Below, piece after piece: positions 32,200 to 46,700 of a stretch of 64,000 nucleotides of DNA (within the stretch, counting starts at the first letter, position 1; every line of letters starts with the position of its first letter). A model generated the notes under the pieces. The model searched no databases and was not told the origin of the DNA. It saw nothing but the letters and a program-made list of their open reading frames with translations. Location: the NCBI RefSeq assembly GCF_018320785.1, contig NC_054886.1, positions 33,832,110 to 33,896,109 of the forward strand, written 5' to 3'. A program made the translations under genes and the position numbers. Source of the stretch: Cheilinus undulatus. Taxonomy: Eukaryota > Chordata > Actinopteri > Labriformes > Labridae.

Positions 32200-34577
32200 G
32201 AGGAAGGAAAGGTGTGCATGCATGTGTTTCACTGTCTGTCACACTGCCACCTACTGGCCTGGCATGCACACTACAGCAGTTTCAGGCACATTAGTGGATC
32301 TGATTGACCTTTGAACACCAAACCTTAAAAAAGAAAGCAAAGAAGAAAAGGGATTCTGTTCTCAGAGGGTAGCTTTTGTGTAAAAATGGCTGTAGTGATA
32401 ATTATGCTAAATGTGCTGCTTTTTGACCACAAAAATAAAAATGGCAGACTTCCTGTTTGTTTTATGGCATGGGTCCAAAAAGGTTTTTTCTGTAGAACTT
32501 AAAATGATGTATAAGCTCAAGAATTTTCAAAATCCTCAGATAATCCTGCTGCAGGGGCTGAATTTTCAAATTACTGTAAGGGGCGTTACTGAGCCAAAAA
32601 GCCACGCCCACCGACAATCATCCTACCAATCATCTCATTTTGCTACTAGGTGTTTTTCTGCCAAGTTTCATGGCTTTACAAGTTTTGTAAGCACTAGATA
32701 ATTCTACTTCCTGTTACATGGTAAATGAAAAATTGTCACTGCCACACCATTTTAGGTAAGGACTCTTGACCTTCAAATTTGAGTAATACCAACCTTGAGG
32801 AAGGTACCTGGGCTAATTTCAGCAGGATTTGGTCAATCTTGTAATAAATGGAAATTTTTTAGTGAGCACCAGCCACTTTTATCACATGATGAAGCATTTC
32901 AATCTAAGGGGCCGCCATGGCCATGCCTTTTGACTAAAATGAGAAATTCCTGAATAACTTTGGACTTAACACATCTCTTCTTGCTCTACACCAAAGATTA
33001 AGTAGTTTGGATGAACGCCCTCAGACTAGTTTGTTCAAATACAACTCCTAAAATATGGCTTGTTTTACCAAAAAATTCAAAATGGCAGACTTCCTGTTTG
33101 ACTCAAAATATGTGTTCAAGAGGATTTTTTTTTCGTTGCATCCTGACATGACACATCTGCCCACACATGTTCAAAATCCTAGGTTAAACCTGCTGGGGGG
33201 CTGAATTTTTGAAATGTTCTGGGACGCCATTGAGCCAATAGGCCACGCCCACCTACAAAATGAATATCAATCAGCATGCTGATGAGATTTTTTTGGTCAA
33301 GTTTCATTGCTCTCCATGTCTTTTAACCATTTTAAAAATCTACTTCCTGTTCATGGCAAACAAAATCGCCATGGCCACGCCTTTTAATGTAGACATTTGA
33401 CCATTGTATATGTGTGGGAACTGCCTGAGTGAATTTCAGAATGATTTGTCCAGCCATGTAGGTACTGCGATGTGAAATTCAGGAGTAGTGCCTTTCTGTT
33501 GCCAGATGGTGGCGCTGTACAAGTTTTCAAAATTTCCAGCATGGTTGTGTTCTGGCCTGGACTGTTATCAAGCACATGAAATTGGTCTAAGATTTTTCTG
33601 GCAAGAAAAAATGATGACTCTTGACTTTGTTGCCCTGTCGAGGCCACGCCCTCTGACGAAAAGTCAATTTTTCACAAAACTAAATCCACTTTTTTAGTCC
33701 TTCCTGACACAAATTTGAAGTGGATATCTTGGATACTGTTTTAAACTGTGGCTTGCACCATAAACATGGACATTTCCTGTCATCAATAGGTGGCACTATG
33801 ATCTGTAAAAAATCTGACTATATGAATGGATGCAGGCCATGACCATCAATATTCCTGAGCAATATGAGTCCAACTGGACAATGCACAGCTGAGTTATAAA
33901 CTACTTCCTGTTTACCAAAGAAATATGCAAATTTGAGGGCTTGCCATGGCCACACCTTTCAACTAATGAGAAAACCCCAAATAACTTTTCATCATCCATG
34001 TCTCATGTAGCTCTGTGCTCCAGATATGACCCCTGGAAAGGGCCAAAAGCAGCCCCTTTTTTGCATATTTATTCAAAATGGCGGATTTCCTGTTGGAGAT
34101 AGAGTGTAGACCCAAGAGACTTTTTTGTAGGTCTCCCCAAGCTGCACCTGCACACAAAATTTGATGAATCTATGACAAAGTCAAAGGAGGGGGCTTTAAC
34201 GTTGAAAACTGTTAGGGGGTGCTATGAATGAATGAAACCTTTATTTCCACGGAGGGAATTTGTCTTGCACTGAGAGCTTATAAAACACAAACTACAAAAG
34301 ACATCAGCAACTACACAAGACAACATATAATAACATGAACAGCAAGTCATAATAAAAATAAAAATACTTGTAATAAATAAATAAATATTTTTGCAATTCT
34401 GAATTTTCATGTTGGAGACCCCAAAATATCAAAATTTTCACAGGACTGGATGAACGTGCAAAGTTTCTTGCGAATTCAGAAATGTTAAGGGCCTCAAAAG
34501 TCCATGCAATGACGGCAAATGCATAGGTAAAATAATCCTAGCAAATACAACTAGGTCCTTGCATCACTCGGTGCTCG
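32200..34577 (+). repeat. 3' part of the GCTGCAAG...GCTCGGGCCCTAAT dispersed repeat
   Basis: Contains repeated statements of CTTCCTGTT, GCATGGGTCCAA and GCCACGCCC, and ends GGTGCTCGGGCCCTAATAAA with an ATAA tail. It is homologous in inverse orientation to 39041-41355. No coding frame found. Confidence 0.65.
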
Positions 34578-35209
34578 GGCCCTAATAAATAAATAAATAA
34601 ATAAGTAGTCATTCCAGTGGGAACACTAGTAGGATTTTGCCAAACAGTGAAAGTTATAAAACAGCAACAAATCTGACTAAAAACTGTTTGTGGACGGTTT
34701 CCCTTACATTTGTGTGGGGAGTGTGGTCCCAAGAGATTTTTTCCCCCTCTAACCTCATACATATGTGTGCAAATTTACATGCATGTGAGTCTGTACAAAT
34801 TACTGATTAATCTTAATAATAATTATGTATATATATATATATAAATTACACAGAGCAGCTGTACTTGTCTGAGGCGCTATAATGTCTAGCTTCCTCAGGC
34901 GTGACGCTCACTGTAATCACTGGAGGCCAATGGCAGTACTACCACCAGGCACCTTAGACAACCCAACTTCAAAACTACCGGAAAATCCTTTCACATTTAA
35001 ATAATGTCCCATTGGCTAAAAAAGTCATAACAAGACAACCAAAAATTTTAAACATCTTTATTAAGTGAAAAAAAAAAAAAAAAAACACACAAATTTGCAG
35101 AATAGATAACCACGAGTTTGCTCATGTCTTCTCAAGAGTATTATAACTCAAACTCAATTTTAGCTATTTTGACTTTTCTCTAAACCAGTTGTAACCTATA
35201 AAAATAGAT
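34578..35209. other. Unassigned AT-rich sequence
   Basis: Holds a short TA repeat near 34828-34842 and an A-run near 35068-35085. No gene seen. Confidence 0.4.
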
Positions 35210-36588
35210 GTATGAGCAGCTCACCATTGGGGCCATAACCGTTCTTCTACCATAAATCATGCATTTATTATATTCTTATTTAATATGCAATTAACAAACA
35301 TTAATCTGCCTACTCATTGTTCTAACCTGTCAATAATGATCTACCCAACTAGGTCTGATGACATTTTGGGGCTGTCTGAGAGGGTTAAACCTTGCCATTG
35401 GCAGTGTTGGGAAAGTTCATTTTCTACATGAACTACTTCAAAGTTCAGTTCACAGATTTTAAAATGAACTGGTTCAGTTCATAGTTCATAATTCAAAAAT
35501 TTGGAACTAAGTACACAGTTCCAAAAATGAACTAGTTCATAGTTCTTTTTTTTTTTTTTTTTTCAGTATGTTGCTGCGAGCTATTACCCTTAGATTACTG
35601 GCATTTCCCCATTGTAGCCACCCACACAGTCCACACACCACCATCTTGGTGTTACAATAACACATACAGAGTCTGTGCAAATTTTAATTTAGCCTGAGTT
35701 AGTTGAATATAAAAGAGGCCATTCTTAGTTGTAATTGAGTCATCACCAAGGATAACATACCAAAAACTACCACAGACCTGTGTCTTTCAGCAAAACTAAC
35801 TTTTATCTGAAAAAGATCACAAAGATGATCATTGCTTTCAATGGTCATATTCCTTGTTGCAATAATAAAGATAATATTTTTAATGTTTATCTGACTTTTT
35901 TAAGAGTTATTTTCATTCTAACATGAATCACACATTTTTTTAGCTCTGTTTTATTGGGGTTTTTCCCTCAGAATTAAACCAGCATAAACCAGTGATCTTG
36001 CCCCCCTGGCCATTGGTGCCAGAGATCCTCATCAGGGACTTTCTCGGGTTATCAGAATCATTCAAGAATCTCTTCTTCTCACTCCAAACCCCTTAACCCT
36101 TAGGGATTATTTTAATTTAGTCACACTCACTCACTCAAAAAATGAGCTTTTCATACAGTAGCTATAACACATATACATCAATATTTTGTTCTACTTTCAT
36201 TGAGTTATTTTTTCACCTACAACTGACCAAACTATTGATATCAAATATTCATTAACTGATCAAAGATTAAACCCTTTGAGTGCCAGTTTTTGTCATAATG
36301 CCACCATGTTTTTCAATAAAAAAAGAAAAGTAAATTATTTACAATATACTGCATGTAAGGTACATTTTTCCATGTTGAAGTATTACAACCTGAGATTGTC
36401 AATGATTAGCAGCAGCATTGATTTTTGTCTGCATTATCATTTTCAGTGCAATGTCACATTCTCACTCACAAGCTGCTAATTGCAAAAAAAGTGCCTTTCA
36501 TACAGTAGATATATACAATTTATACATGGATATTTTATTCTCCTTTCATTTAGCTAATTTTTTCCCTTACACCTGACCAGATTATTGA

Positions 36589-36637
<49 letters not shown>

Positions 36638-37734
36638 GACATAAATTTTCATTAATTTTCCAAAGATTTTAACCCTTTGATTGCCATTTTTTGTCACAAT
36701 GCAATCATGTTTTTCTATTAGAAAATAGGGAAATCCATCATTTTCGGTATGCTAAATGCAAAGTAAAACATACATCAAAATGACGCCATCTGGTGGAGAG
36801 CAGTAAAAATGAACAATTTCAAGGTAAAAGCCCAGATTGACTCCCAGATATAATAAAATGCGTGTACTATGCTTTCATAGATAACAGTTTGAATGGGTTT
36901 CAATGGTGCATTTTTTGTGCTTAACAGCTTGAGTGTAACTCTTGCTTGTAAACAGCATATTTTGACCTTTCTGTAGGAGCTGAGCAGGACATAACAAGAT
37001 CAAATAAAAATACACAATATTGCCAACATTCATGCCTTAAACATGAACACAGCCCAAATTATCAAAAGATGAAGAATGAAAAGCGTGAAAAATGTGCACG
37101 ACCTCCCCTTAGGATTATTTACATTTAAAATACACATCTTTATCATTGTAGGGTATTTGAGATGTACCTTATATTTGATGCATAACTAAAATGACAACAT
37201 CAGCCCTTCAAAGGGCTTAAGACCTCAGGTTATTGCCGACTTTTGGCCGAAAGGAAAAACTCCCTACTTTAGCACTACACGAATAAAGATTGCAAGTAAA
37301 GGTTGATGGATTTGGACTTAAACTAATCCATCAGTAAATCTTTATCTGTGTTACACAAACTTAAGACAATTTTAGTTCTGCCTCTTCTGCTAACCAGAAC
37401 AATCTTTTAATTTACCAGTACACTGGCAAAACCCTCAGGTTTCACCTGGTTAAAGGCAGAAATCCAGGGTTTTAGAAAACCTATAGACTATAGGAATGTT
37501 GTGTCCGTTCATGATGCCGCAATGTTCTGAAATCCTACGTATACAACGCTGGAGAAGACACAGTCTAAAGGGATTTCAATTAGAGTGATATGACCATTTT
37601 TATGGCATTGAATAACTTTACAAACAAAATTTCCACAAAAAATAAAAATTAAAGTATATATCACCATGGAAATATGTATTAAACTGATTAAAACTGAACT
37701 ATTTTGATTGTGTAGTTTGACCAGTTTCTTTGTC
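35210..37734 (-). repeat. 3' flank of copy B, homologous to the 3' flank of copy C
   Basis: Matches 51405-53418 in several blocks, for example CATAAATCATGCATTTATTA, ATTAACCCTTAGGGATT and AGACACAGTCTAAAGGGATT. This shows that the duplicated unit reached about 2 kb past the stop codon. It includes a local duplication (36140-36480 against 36480-36760) and an ATT microsatellite at about 36590-36638. I could not place a poly(A) signal confidently. Confidence 0.75.
35402..36008. mobile_element. hAT-like insertion in copy B flank (8-bp TSD GCCATTGG)
   Basis: Exact GCCATTGG at 35394-35401 and 36009-36016. Element ends are CAGTGTTGGG and, inverted, CAGGGGGGCAAG. It contains several GAACTAGTTCATAGTTC-type palindromes. 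Copy C at about 51562 has the uninterrupted site CTTGCCATTGGTGCCAG. Confidence 0.88.
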
Positions 37735-40700
37735 TCAGTCATCGTCCTCTTCTTCCACTCTCAGAGCCCTACGAAGACTCTTCCAGAACTCCAGAACCCT
37801 CTCCTCCTCCTGAGGCCACTCCAGGTAGGTGGTGGACCTCATGAGTTTGCGTAGTTTGCAGAAGCGTTTGGGGATGTTGTCTCTGGACAGCGGTTCCAAC
37901 AGGATCAAGATGGCCGCCTCATCACCAGCATTCCCATCAAAGAGCCAGAAGTGGGAGAAGTCCAGCTCATAGCGGCACCAGTCGGACTGGACGAAATTCT
38001 CAGAGAGGACGAAGATGGTCCGCCGGCTTCGCTCGATGGCACTCATGATGTTGTCCATAATCCAGTGTCCGGGGAGGAAGTCCCGCTTGTGGAGGCAGAG
38101 GGTCAGAGGTCTGGGGCCTCTGGGGTTTGAGGAGTCCTCACCATTCTCTCTGTGGAAGAAAAAGCAAACACCATGAGCAAGTCTTGTTCCTTGTGTTAAA
38201 CTTTTTCAGAAGTGTCACTGATATTGGGCAAGTAATTTGGTGCTGTTGAGAGGATAGAGAATAAAACTAAAATTCCACAGTTACCCTGGCTGCTCCAGTT
38301 CAGGTACCAAGTAGTTTTCCACCCAGCTAGCATCCCTCTCGCTGTAGGACACAAAGGCGTCAAAGGACAGCAATGCTTCTGTATCCATTTTATCCTTCTG
38401 GCGCCGCAGTCGACTGCTCCGCTTTGCCTTTACCCATGCCCAAGTCATTTCGAGGTACCAGAATACATGGAGGCGCCAGAGCAGGATACTCACCAGCAGG
38501 GCAACACACAGTGCCACACCACAGCTCACAGACACAAACAAAACCTGATAGCATTCAACAACAGAGAGACTGACTCCACCAACTGGTCGTCCCTGCAGGT
38601 ACAGAGGGGAGTTGCAGACGTAGCTCTCCTCTCTGTCCGTTATCTGAACCTCTCCAGCATCTTTGAAGGCAGACTGGAGGAAGCTGACAAAGTCACAGGA
38701 GCAGACAAATTTGTTCTGACCCGCCTGGAGGCTCTGGAGTCGACTGTAGGACTGGAGGTCTGAAGGCCCAAACATGTTCATGGTGTTTGACTGTGAGGAA
38801 ACAAGGAAGGGGTCACTCTTGGAACACTAGAGGTTGGAAGAAATGTTGGAGATGTGATTGGTCCTTACCTGTATTATCAGTGTTTGCAGATTAGGGAACA
38901 GCCGTCCATGTGGCAGACTCAGGAACTTGTTCCCAGAGAGGTAGAGCTCTCTCAGAAAAGGCAGGAACAGGAAGAAGTTTTTGAGACTGTTGTAGCTCAG
39001 ATCCAGCACCTGTAGATGAAGTAGTTCATGTAAAAAAGGTAATTAGGGCCCGAGCACCAAGTGGTGTGAGGACCTCACTGTTTTTGCTCAAGACGTGTTA
39101 TTTTCCGTCATTGCATGGAGTTTTGAGGCCCTTAAGATATTCAAAAATGCAAAAAACTTGCCAGGTGCATCCGGTCTTGCAAAAACTTCTCCAACATGAA
39201 AATTCAGACCTGCGTCAAAAGCGCCCCCTTACAGTTTCAAAGTTAAAGGTCCCTCCTTTGACTTTGTCATAGATTCATCACATTTTGTGTGCAGGTACGG
39301 CTTACAGAGATCTACAAAAAAGCCTGTTGGACCTACACTCTATCTCCAACAAGAAATCCGCCATGTTGAATAAATTAGCGAAAATTGGGGTATTTTTGCC
39401 CTGTTCCAGGGGTCATATCTGGAGCACAGAGGTAGATGAGACATGGATGATGAAAAGTTATTCGGGCTTTCTCATTAGTCGAAAGGCGTGGTTATGGTGG
39501 CCCCTCAAAGTAAACAAAACATACCACATTTTGTCAAACGTTACTGTTTTCCACATCTTATCATTTCTGCATGCCAGTATTAAAGATCTGCGGATTTTAA
39601 TCAAGGAGTGGGGGCGTGGCATCCTGGCAAATTTCAATTATTACGATGAGGTCTCGCCATACAAACACAATCTGTTATATCTCAGCTGTACATCATAATA
39701 TCTTAACTAGATTTTATGTAGTAATTGGAATTGCATGACTTAACAAGTTTCGTACGCAATGTTTTTCTCCAAGTCATAGCGCCTCCCACTGGCAGCATAA
39801 AGTGCCATATTCGCATAATTGCTTCTAATTCCTCCAAAATGGAGATATTGCAGTCAACTTTAATTAAATTTATGACCATTTATTGGGGTAATCAGATTTG
39901 TAAAGCTCACAATTCTGCTTGTAACTTAGTTGCCACAACGTAGGATCCGTTGCCATGAAACAGGAAGTTCTTATTTGAAGAGCACAAATATGCTCAGTGG
40001 AAAACTGAGATGATTGATATTGATGTTGTTGGTGGGCGTGGCTTTTTGGCTCAGTGGCACCGCCTACAATATTTTGAAAAATTCAGCCCCTGCAGCAGGT
40101 TTAGCCGAGGATTTTGAAAATGTTTTTAACTGATACAACTTTTAAAAAAAAGCCTCCTGGACCCATGCTGTAAAACAAACAGGAAGTCTGCCATTTTAAA
40201 TTTTGTGGTCAAAAAGCAGCATATTGCAGACATCACAATTTTCAAAATTCCTCTTGGGGAATTCATCCAAACACCTTCATGTTAAGAATATTGTAAGAAG
40301 ACATGTCAGTGTTGAAAATTTCATTAGAACCTTTTCATTACTCAAAGGGGTGTGACCATAGTGAAATTTTCTTTGCCATGAACAGGAAGTAGAATTATCC
40401 TGGGCATAGAAAACTTGTAGAGTCTTGAAATCTGGCACAAAAATTCACAGTGAGAGTCTGAGATGATTGCCCTTTGTATTTTGGGTGGGCTTTGGTTATT
40501 AATTCAATGACACCCCATACAATATTTTAAAAAAATCAGCCCCCGGGGCACATATTACCTAGGTGTTTGAAAGTGCTTGAGCCTTTATGTAATGTACAAT
40601 TAAGCCTCACGGACCCATATTTCAAAACAACAAAATATCTATTTTTTTCTTTCATTTTGCATGTTGAAAGTTTCAAAAGTCCCTCTTCTCTTAATGGAAC

Positions 40701-43700
40701 CAAAACTAAGGCTATGCTGCCATCTTGTGATAATACAAAATAGTGCAACACTATTTAGGACAGGGAACAAGACATTAAAATGTTTGTATCTATCTATCCA
40801 TGAAAATAAGAGAAGATGACAAACTGAGAGGATATAGTACAGCATTGAAGAAAATACCAATAAAACGTGTACACATCTGTATCTCTGTATTTACTCCTCT
40901 GCTCTATCCTCATCACCAATGATTGGAACATTCAGAAGACCTGGTCTTTTTCTCCTGTAGGGTGAGCGCGCACACAAGGGAGAGCGAGTGAGGCTGCATG
41001 AATGCAAGAGAGAGAAAGAGAAAGAGAAAGAGCGGCTCAGCCAAGCAGAGCAGAAAGAGGAGCTGTGAAGTTGACAATACAGTGATTTGTTCATATTTTG
41101 GAGCTGCATTCAAAATTTTCAGGGCTCATACCTCCTGCCCATACCTTGACTACCAACGCAACTACAAGCCCTGGATATTAATGAGGGGGATCATCCTCTG
41201 TTTCTGTGAAATTGTGAGTGTTGCAATCCCAACATACCCCGCGGGTGCAGCATGCTCTGTTGCTGGCACCCAACGGTTGCTTCACATCCACGGTTGTGAC
41301 ACATCCCAGTATGCAACGGATTGCGAGGGCCTGCTATCGCTGCTTGCAGCTTTAATTTAATGAGTGTTTTGAGGGTGTTTAATTGGTCAGTATCATTGCT
41401 TACACACTTAACTCGTCATACCTCCAGGGTTGTGGGTAGACAGCTGGTGATGGTTGTGAGTTTAGCCCCGGAGATGTTGAGGTATCTCAGGGTGTGTGGC
41501 CAGGAGCAGCTCTGAGGCATGGAGCTGTATCCATTCCTACTGGCGTCCAGGTGGGTCAGTTTGGAGAGATGAGCTACCATTCGACTCAGTGTGGACAGAG
41601 ACTGGACAGCAGAGAGACAGAAAATGACTTCAGGAGGCAGGTAAGAACTTCCTTAAGGTTTTTATCGAACATTTTTTAGCTCTTTACTTTCACTTTTTTT
41701 ATCATGAGCTGCTAAGCTATGCTGCTTTCACAAGCACCTCATTAAACACAACTTCTGACAACGTCTGGTCTTTGACTCAGTCCAACTGTAAGTTACCTCT
41801 TTGTTCAAGTGCCGTCTCACCCCTTGAGTTATCGTGGGCAGGTTGGACATCACAGAGATTCTCGTCGGAATGAACTGACTTCTGCTTGACTTACCTCTAT
41901 AACCCAATGTATGTGGAAACAAGGGGAAGGCTTTGTTTGATCATCATCGTGTCCTGGCTGTTAACAAATAATTGATTTTGTTTGTGAACTCACCCTCAGA
42001 AAGTTTCCACTGATGTTTAAAACTCGCAGGTCCTTCATCGGGCTGTATCCATGGCACAGTGTCTCCTCTAGAGCTAGGTCACTCAGGTGGTTGTCGGTCA
42101 AGTCCAGGTACTGCAGGTTCCCGAGCAAGAAGGTTGAGAAACAGTTAATCACGAATACCTGAAAGTAAAAGTTAGTTTTAATTATGTTTAAAAGATACCG
42201 TAGTACAGTTGAAGTTTGCAGCTAGAGTCCTCACAGTAGTAAGTCCCCCATGCTTGGCGATGCACTAACTGCTTAACGTGTTACTATGGTGAACCTGCAA
42301 TTTGGTAGCTAGTTGAAGCACTATAATCTAGAAGTTCTAGAATATCTGCATTAAATGGGCAGTTTGTAAGAGGTCAATAATGCTTTTTATTAAGTTTTAA
42401 GTCAATGAATACACAGTGTGTTTGTATTTGATGGCTTCAGTTGTTCTCTTCTTATAGGTCAGACTTCATCCTTGACCAAGTTCTCTCTTACTAGGGAGCA
42501 AACTTTGACCAAAGCTGGAAGTGGGATAGTCCTGAGTCCTGTCTTATGATTTAAGGGACTGTAATCAATGCCTCACTAGGCAGCCTCCACCCAGACATTG
42601 CTCTTATTGCTGCCTCTCAGTTTTCGTCTTGACAGCACTTTGTGATATAAATCAAACTTCATGTTTGATTGAATAAAGCAGGACATAACTTTTGATTTTA
42701 CTTTTCACTTTTATCTTCCAACTCAGATTGTATTTTCTGATATCAAAACTGGGTCTTTGACAAAAGTTGCATCTGTCATGTTCCTTGAATTTATTTCTTG
42801 TTTTTGTTTTGGTTTGAGGTATTTTTTTTTCTCTTTCATACCTTAGCGTTGATTGCAGAAATCTTTCTTGGGTAGCGCAACAGCAGGAAATACTCTGAAT
42901 ACTTTACAAATTTCATCAAATCCAGGACCACAGCGTTTCGCACAACAACCTCGTCAATAGCACTGACATCTGTTGAACTGTGTGCCTCCCACCTAACAGG
43001 ATGCATAAAACAAAAAATTACCAAGATGCTTTAGTCATCCTTTTACTTTAGATCTGTAACTTACTCCATATTTGTTGTCTCTTCCTGTCAAAGTTTACAG
43101 AGGAGGTATCTCATATATAAAAGTAGAGTTTAAAGTTGGTATAACAGTCTAATGCTGATGCAGTGGTTTCCTACCTGCCCTCACTTGTCAGTGTGACGTC
43201 CTCCACAGAAAGGTAAGTGATAGGCTGTCCATCTATGATCCTCATGACTTCAATATACGCCTGATCTGATATGGTAATGTTCCGGAGAGTAGCGCTCCTA
43301 CAAAGAGACATCAACAAGGGCAATCAGAAAAAAATGCACATGGTGTATAGGTTTATATTTTATTTCTATTTTTCCCCCTCTCTTTCTCCACCTTTCAGAT
43401 AATGTGTGCTGAAACAAGCCGTTCTTAGATTTTACACCTAGTGACATCACCAGGGGGCGTAAGAACCCGCCCCCAGGTTTGGTTGGCCCTCACCCACTTG
43501 GAGGAAAGTTTCGCCCTCCTCTACTGATCCTCTCAGCTACCAGCTGAGATGCTGGATAGCTCAGTGGGTTACCCTGCTGACAACAGTCTGGGAGATTGTT
43601 GGTTCGGATCACAGTCAGGTGCTAAACTTTGGATAAAAGTGTCTGTAACATCAGGAGTGCTGCATTCATTTCCTGAGAGGGGTGTGGTCAGGGGTGGAGT

Positions 43701-46700
43701 CAGACAGCTCATTAACATTTAAAGCCACAGACACAGAAATGGCTCATTCTGAGCAGGGCTGAAAAAGAGGGGTTTTTAGATATACAAAAATTCAATACTG
43801 GAGTCTTTTTTTTCAGCAATAAACTTCACAGGAATTTTTGGGGACCTCTGAGAACACTGTAGACTTGTCTTAAAAGGGTAAAATATGTCCCCTTTAAATA
43901 GTCTCTCAGTCTGAGTCAGTAGGCTACACAATCATGGGGAAGACTGCAGGCTTAACAGATGTCCAGAAGACAGTCATTGACACCCTCCACAAGGAGGGTA
44001 AAGGTCATTGCTAAAGAAGCTGCTTGTTCACAGAGTGCTGTATCCAAGCATATTCATAGAAAGTTGAGTGAAACAAAGAGGAAGAAAAAAAGGCTTGAAA
44101 TATTTCACTCTATTTGTAATGAATCTATATATGAGTTTCAGTTTCTGATATGAGTGACAAAAAATATTGAACGTTTTCATGATATTCTATAATTTTTTTT
44201 AAGATATACCTGTATATAAACATAGAGCAAAAAGTAAGGCACTTTGTGTTTAGTAGATTATTTCTTTGTTGTAATACTGCTTCTTGGTAATAAATCATAT
44301 ACCCTTAGAAAGCCTGTTTATTACCCTTTAAAATGATGCCTCATTTGTGAGGATCATGCATTTGTGGGATGAGCAGCAGAGCTGAGTGTGTGGGTTGTGC
44401 CCATGAAAAATGTGCCAAATCTTCTCTGCCAATGCTGAACACCTTATTCTGCTGTTGCTATTGACTCTTGTTTTGAGCTTCTGGTACCCCCAGGTGCAGC
44501 CAATCAGGTGCCTGATTGGCAGCACCTGTGAGCATGGGCCCTGCTACAGTGGTCAGTAGATGTCTGCTTCCACGTTTGCCTCATTTGACTGATCTGGATA
44601 GGGCCCGTCGGTTGGGCAACTTCAAGCTGGTGTTCCGCAAAACCAAGTTTCGGCATTGTTTGGAGTGAACCCTAGCACCATCTCCAAACTGACGGCCAAG
44701 TTCCATATAACAGGGAACGTCAGAGACAGGCTGCAACGTGGGCGTCCCAAGAAGACAACACCCCAAGAATGCTGTTTTCTAACCCTGTCAGCAAGAACTC
44801 TATCCTCCAAGATGACAACACTCGCCCCCACAGAGTGGGGTTTATCAGAGACTACCCCCAGAATTTGGGAGTGGAGAGGATGGAATGTCCTGCCAGCAGT
44901 CCTGACCTTTAACCCCATTGAACACTTGTGGGATCAGCTTGGGCGTGCTGTTGGTGCCAGAGTGACCAACACAACCACGTTGGCTGACTTGCAACAAATG
45001 CTTGTTGAAGAATGGGATGCCGTCCCACAGCAGTGTGTGACCAGGCTGGTGACCAGCATGAGGAGGAGGAGCCAGGCTGTTGTGGCTGTGTATGGTTCTT
45101 CCACACGCTACTGAGGCTCCTGTTTGTTAAATGAATAAATTGTTAAAATGTCAGTATGTCTTGTTTCTTCAAACTTCAATCATCCAATCCACCAAACACC
45201 CAACAAGACTCAATGGAAGAATCAGCTGTTTGGCATTGGCAGAGAAGATTTGGCACATTTTTCATGGGTGAAACCCACATACTCAGCTCTGCTGCTCATC
45301 CCACAAATGCATGATCCTTACAAATGTGGCACCAATATATATCTTCTGGAGTTGACAATGGGGCTTGAACTAGCTTCTTTTACCCAAATAATTTTCTGAA
45401 ATGACTATAGATAAAGAAACATGATGAAAATGATTATACATTTTTTTCCTAAAATATATTTAGTTACCAAAACCTCAGACATAATACACAGATATAAAGG
45501 TAATATGAATTGTATTGGAAACCAGACATTTTCCATGTTCCCATGTGTGCTTTGCTTTGTGGCGTTCCAAAGTGAAATGCTGGGAACAGTAAATGCCATG
45601 ACAAGCTCTGGCTGATAAAGTTATACTGGTCTTAGAAAATTAATAAGGAGCAACACAATAACCTGGGATGTCAGCAAGTAGATTTGAGTCAGCAGTAGTT
45701 TTCTGTAGCCATTTATGTCCCACCAAAAACACACTAAATGCCTTTGGACATCATTTACAGACTAGCTGCCATCCAATCCCACCCAGTGGACAGGGCTTGC
45801 ATTTGCAGTGTTTCAAAGCAAAGCTACATTTTCAGGATGTGCAGGTCAGTCTATGTGTGTAGGCTTCTTTGTAGGTTCAGGACTACACAGACCTCCTCAA
45901 ATGCTCTGTCACTGATAAGTATAAATCAGGCCTTAGGAGAATGTAACACTGCAACAACACAGGAAATATGGAGGCATATTTACCTGATTCTCTTCTTGGC
46001 AAACACCTCAAAGGGCTGCACAGACTCCTTCCTCATCAGCTGAACATCTTGCAGAGTGATGGGTGTGTTTGGGTACGATACATCAGTGAGCACAGCTGAA
46101 GCTAGGGCTGTGTCTGTTAGAAATGGACCATGGAGGCTCACGGTGACATGACCTAGTGGCCACATATCTGCCAGAGCCCCGGACTCGTACCTAAGGAGGG
46201 GATAGAAGAGACCAGGAGAGTTCAGGTAGAAGGATAAGGAAAGGGACATTTTCTTTGAATGCACTGGATTCTCATTCTTCCACCAGGGGGCTCTAAAGGC
46301 AGATGTGATGCTTCGATTTAAAGATGGAAAATTTGACAGCCAGCTGTTATCTGAATGGACAACACATTTGTAAAATAAATTTACAGATGGTCCTCTTCAG
46401 GGGGGACTGTAAGCCTTGGTGGCAAAGAAGGGAAAAGAAAATTTAGAATGTTTATGGGGGTGATCTTAACGTAGGACTTTTAAATCAAAGATTCAAATCC
46501 TTATCTTCTTTCTAACCCCAGTTAAACACATTTTCTGCCCATTTTTGTCACTTGAAAATTTTAATCTATTGTGACCACTTTTTTCCACTTTAACCAGTTG
46601 CCACCAATGTTTCTGCCTGTTTTTGTCCTTGCAACCCCATTTTTGCCACTTCAAAACAATTTTAAGCTTTTTTATCACTTTTTTTCCCCACTTTTTCTAC

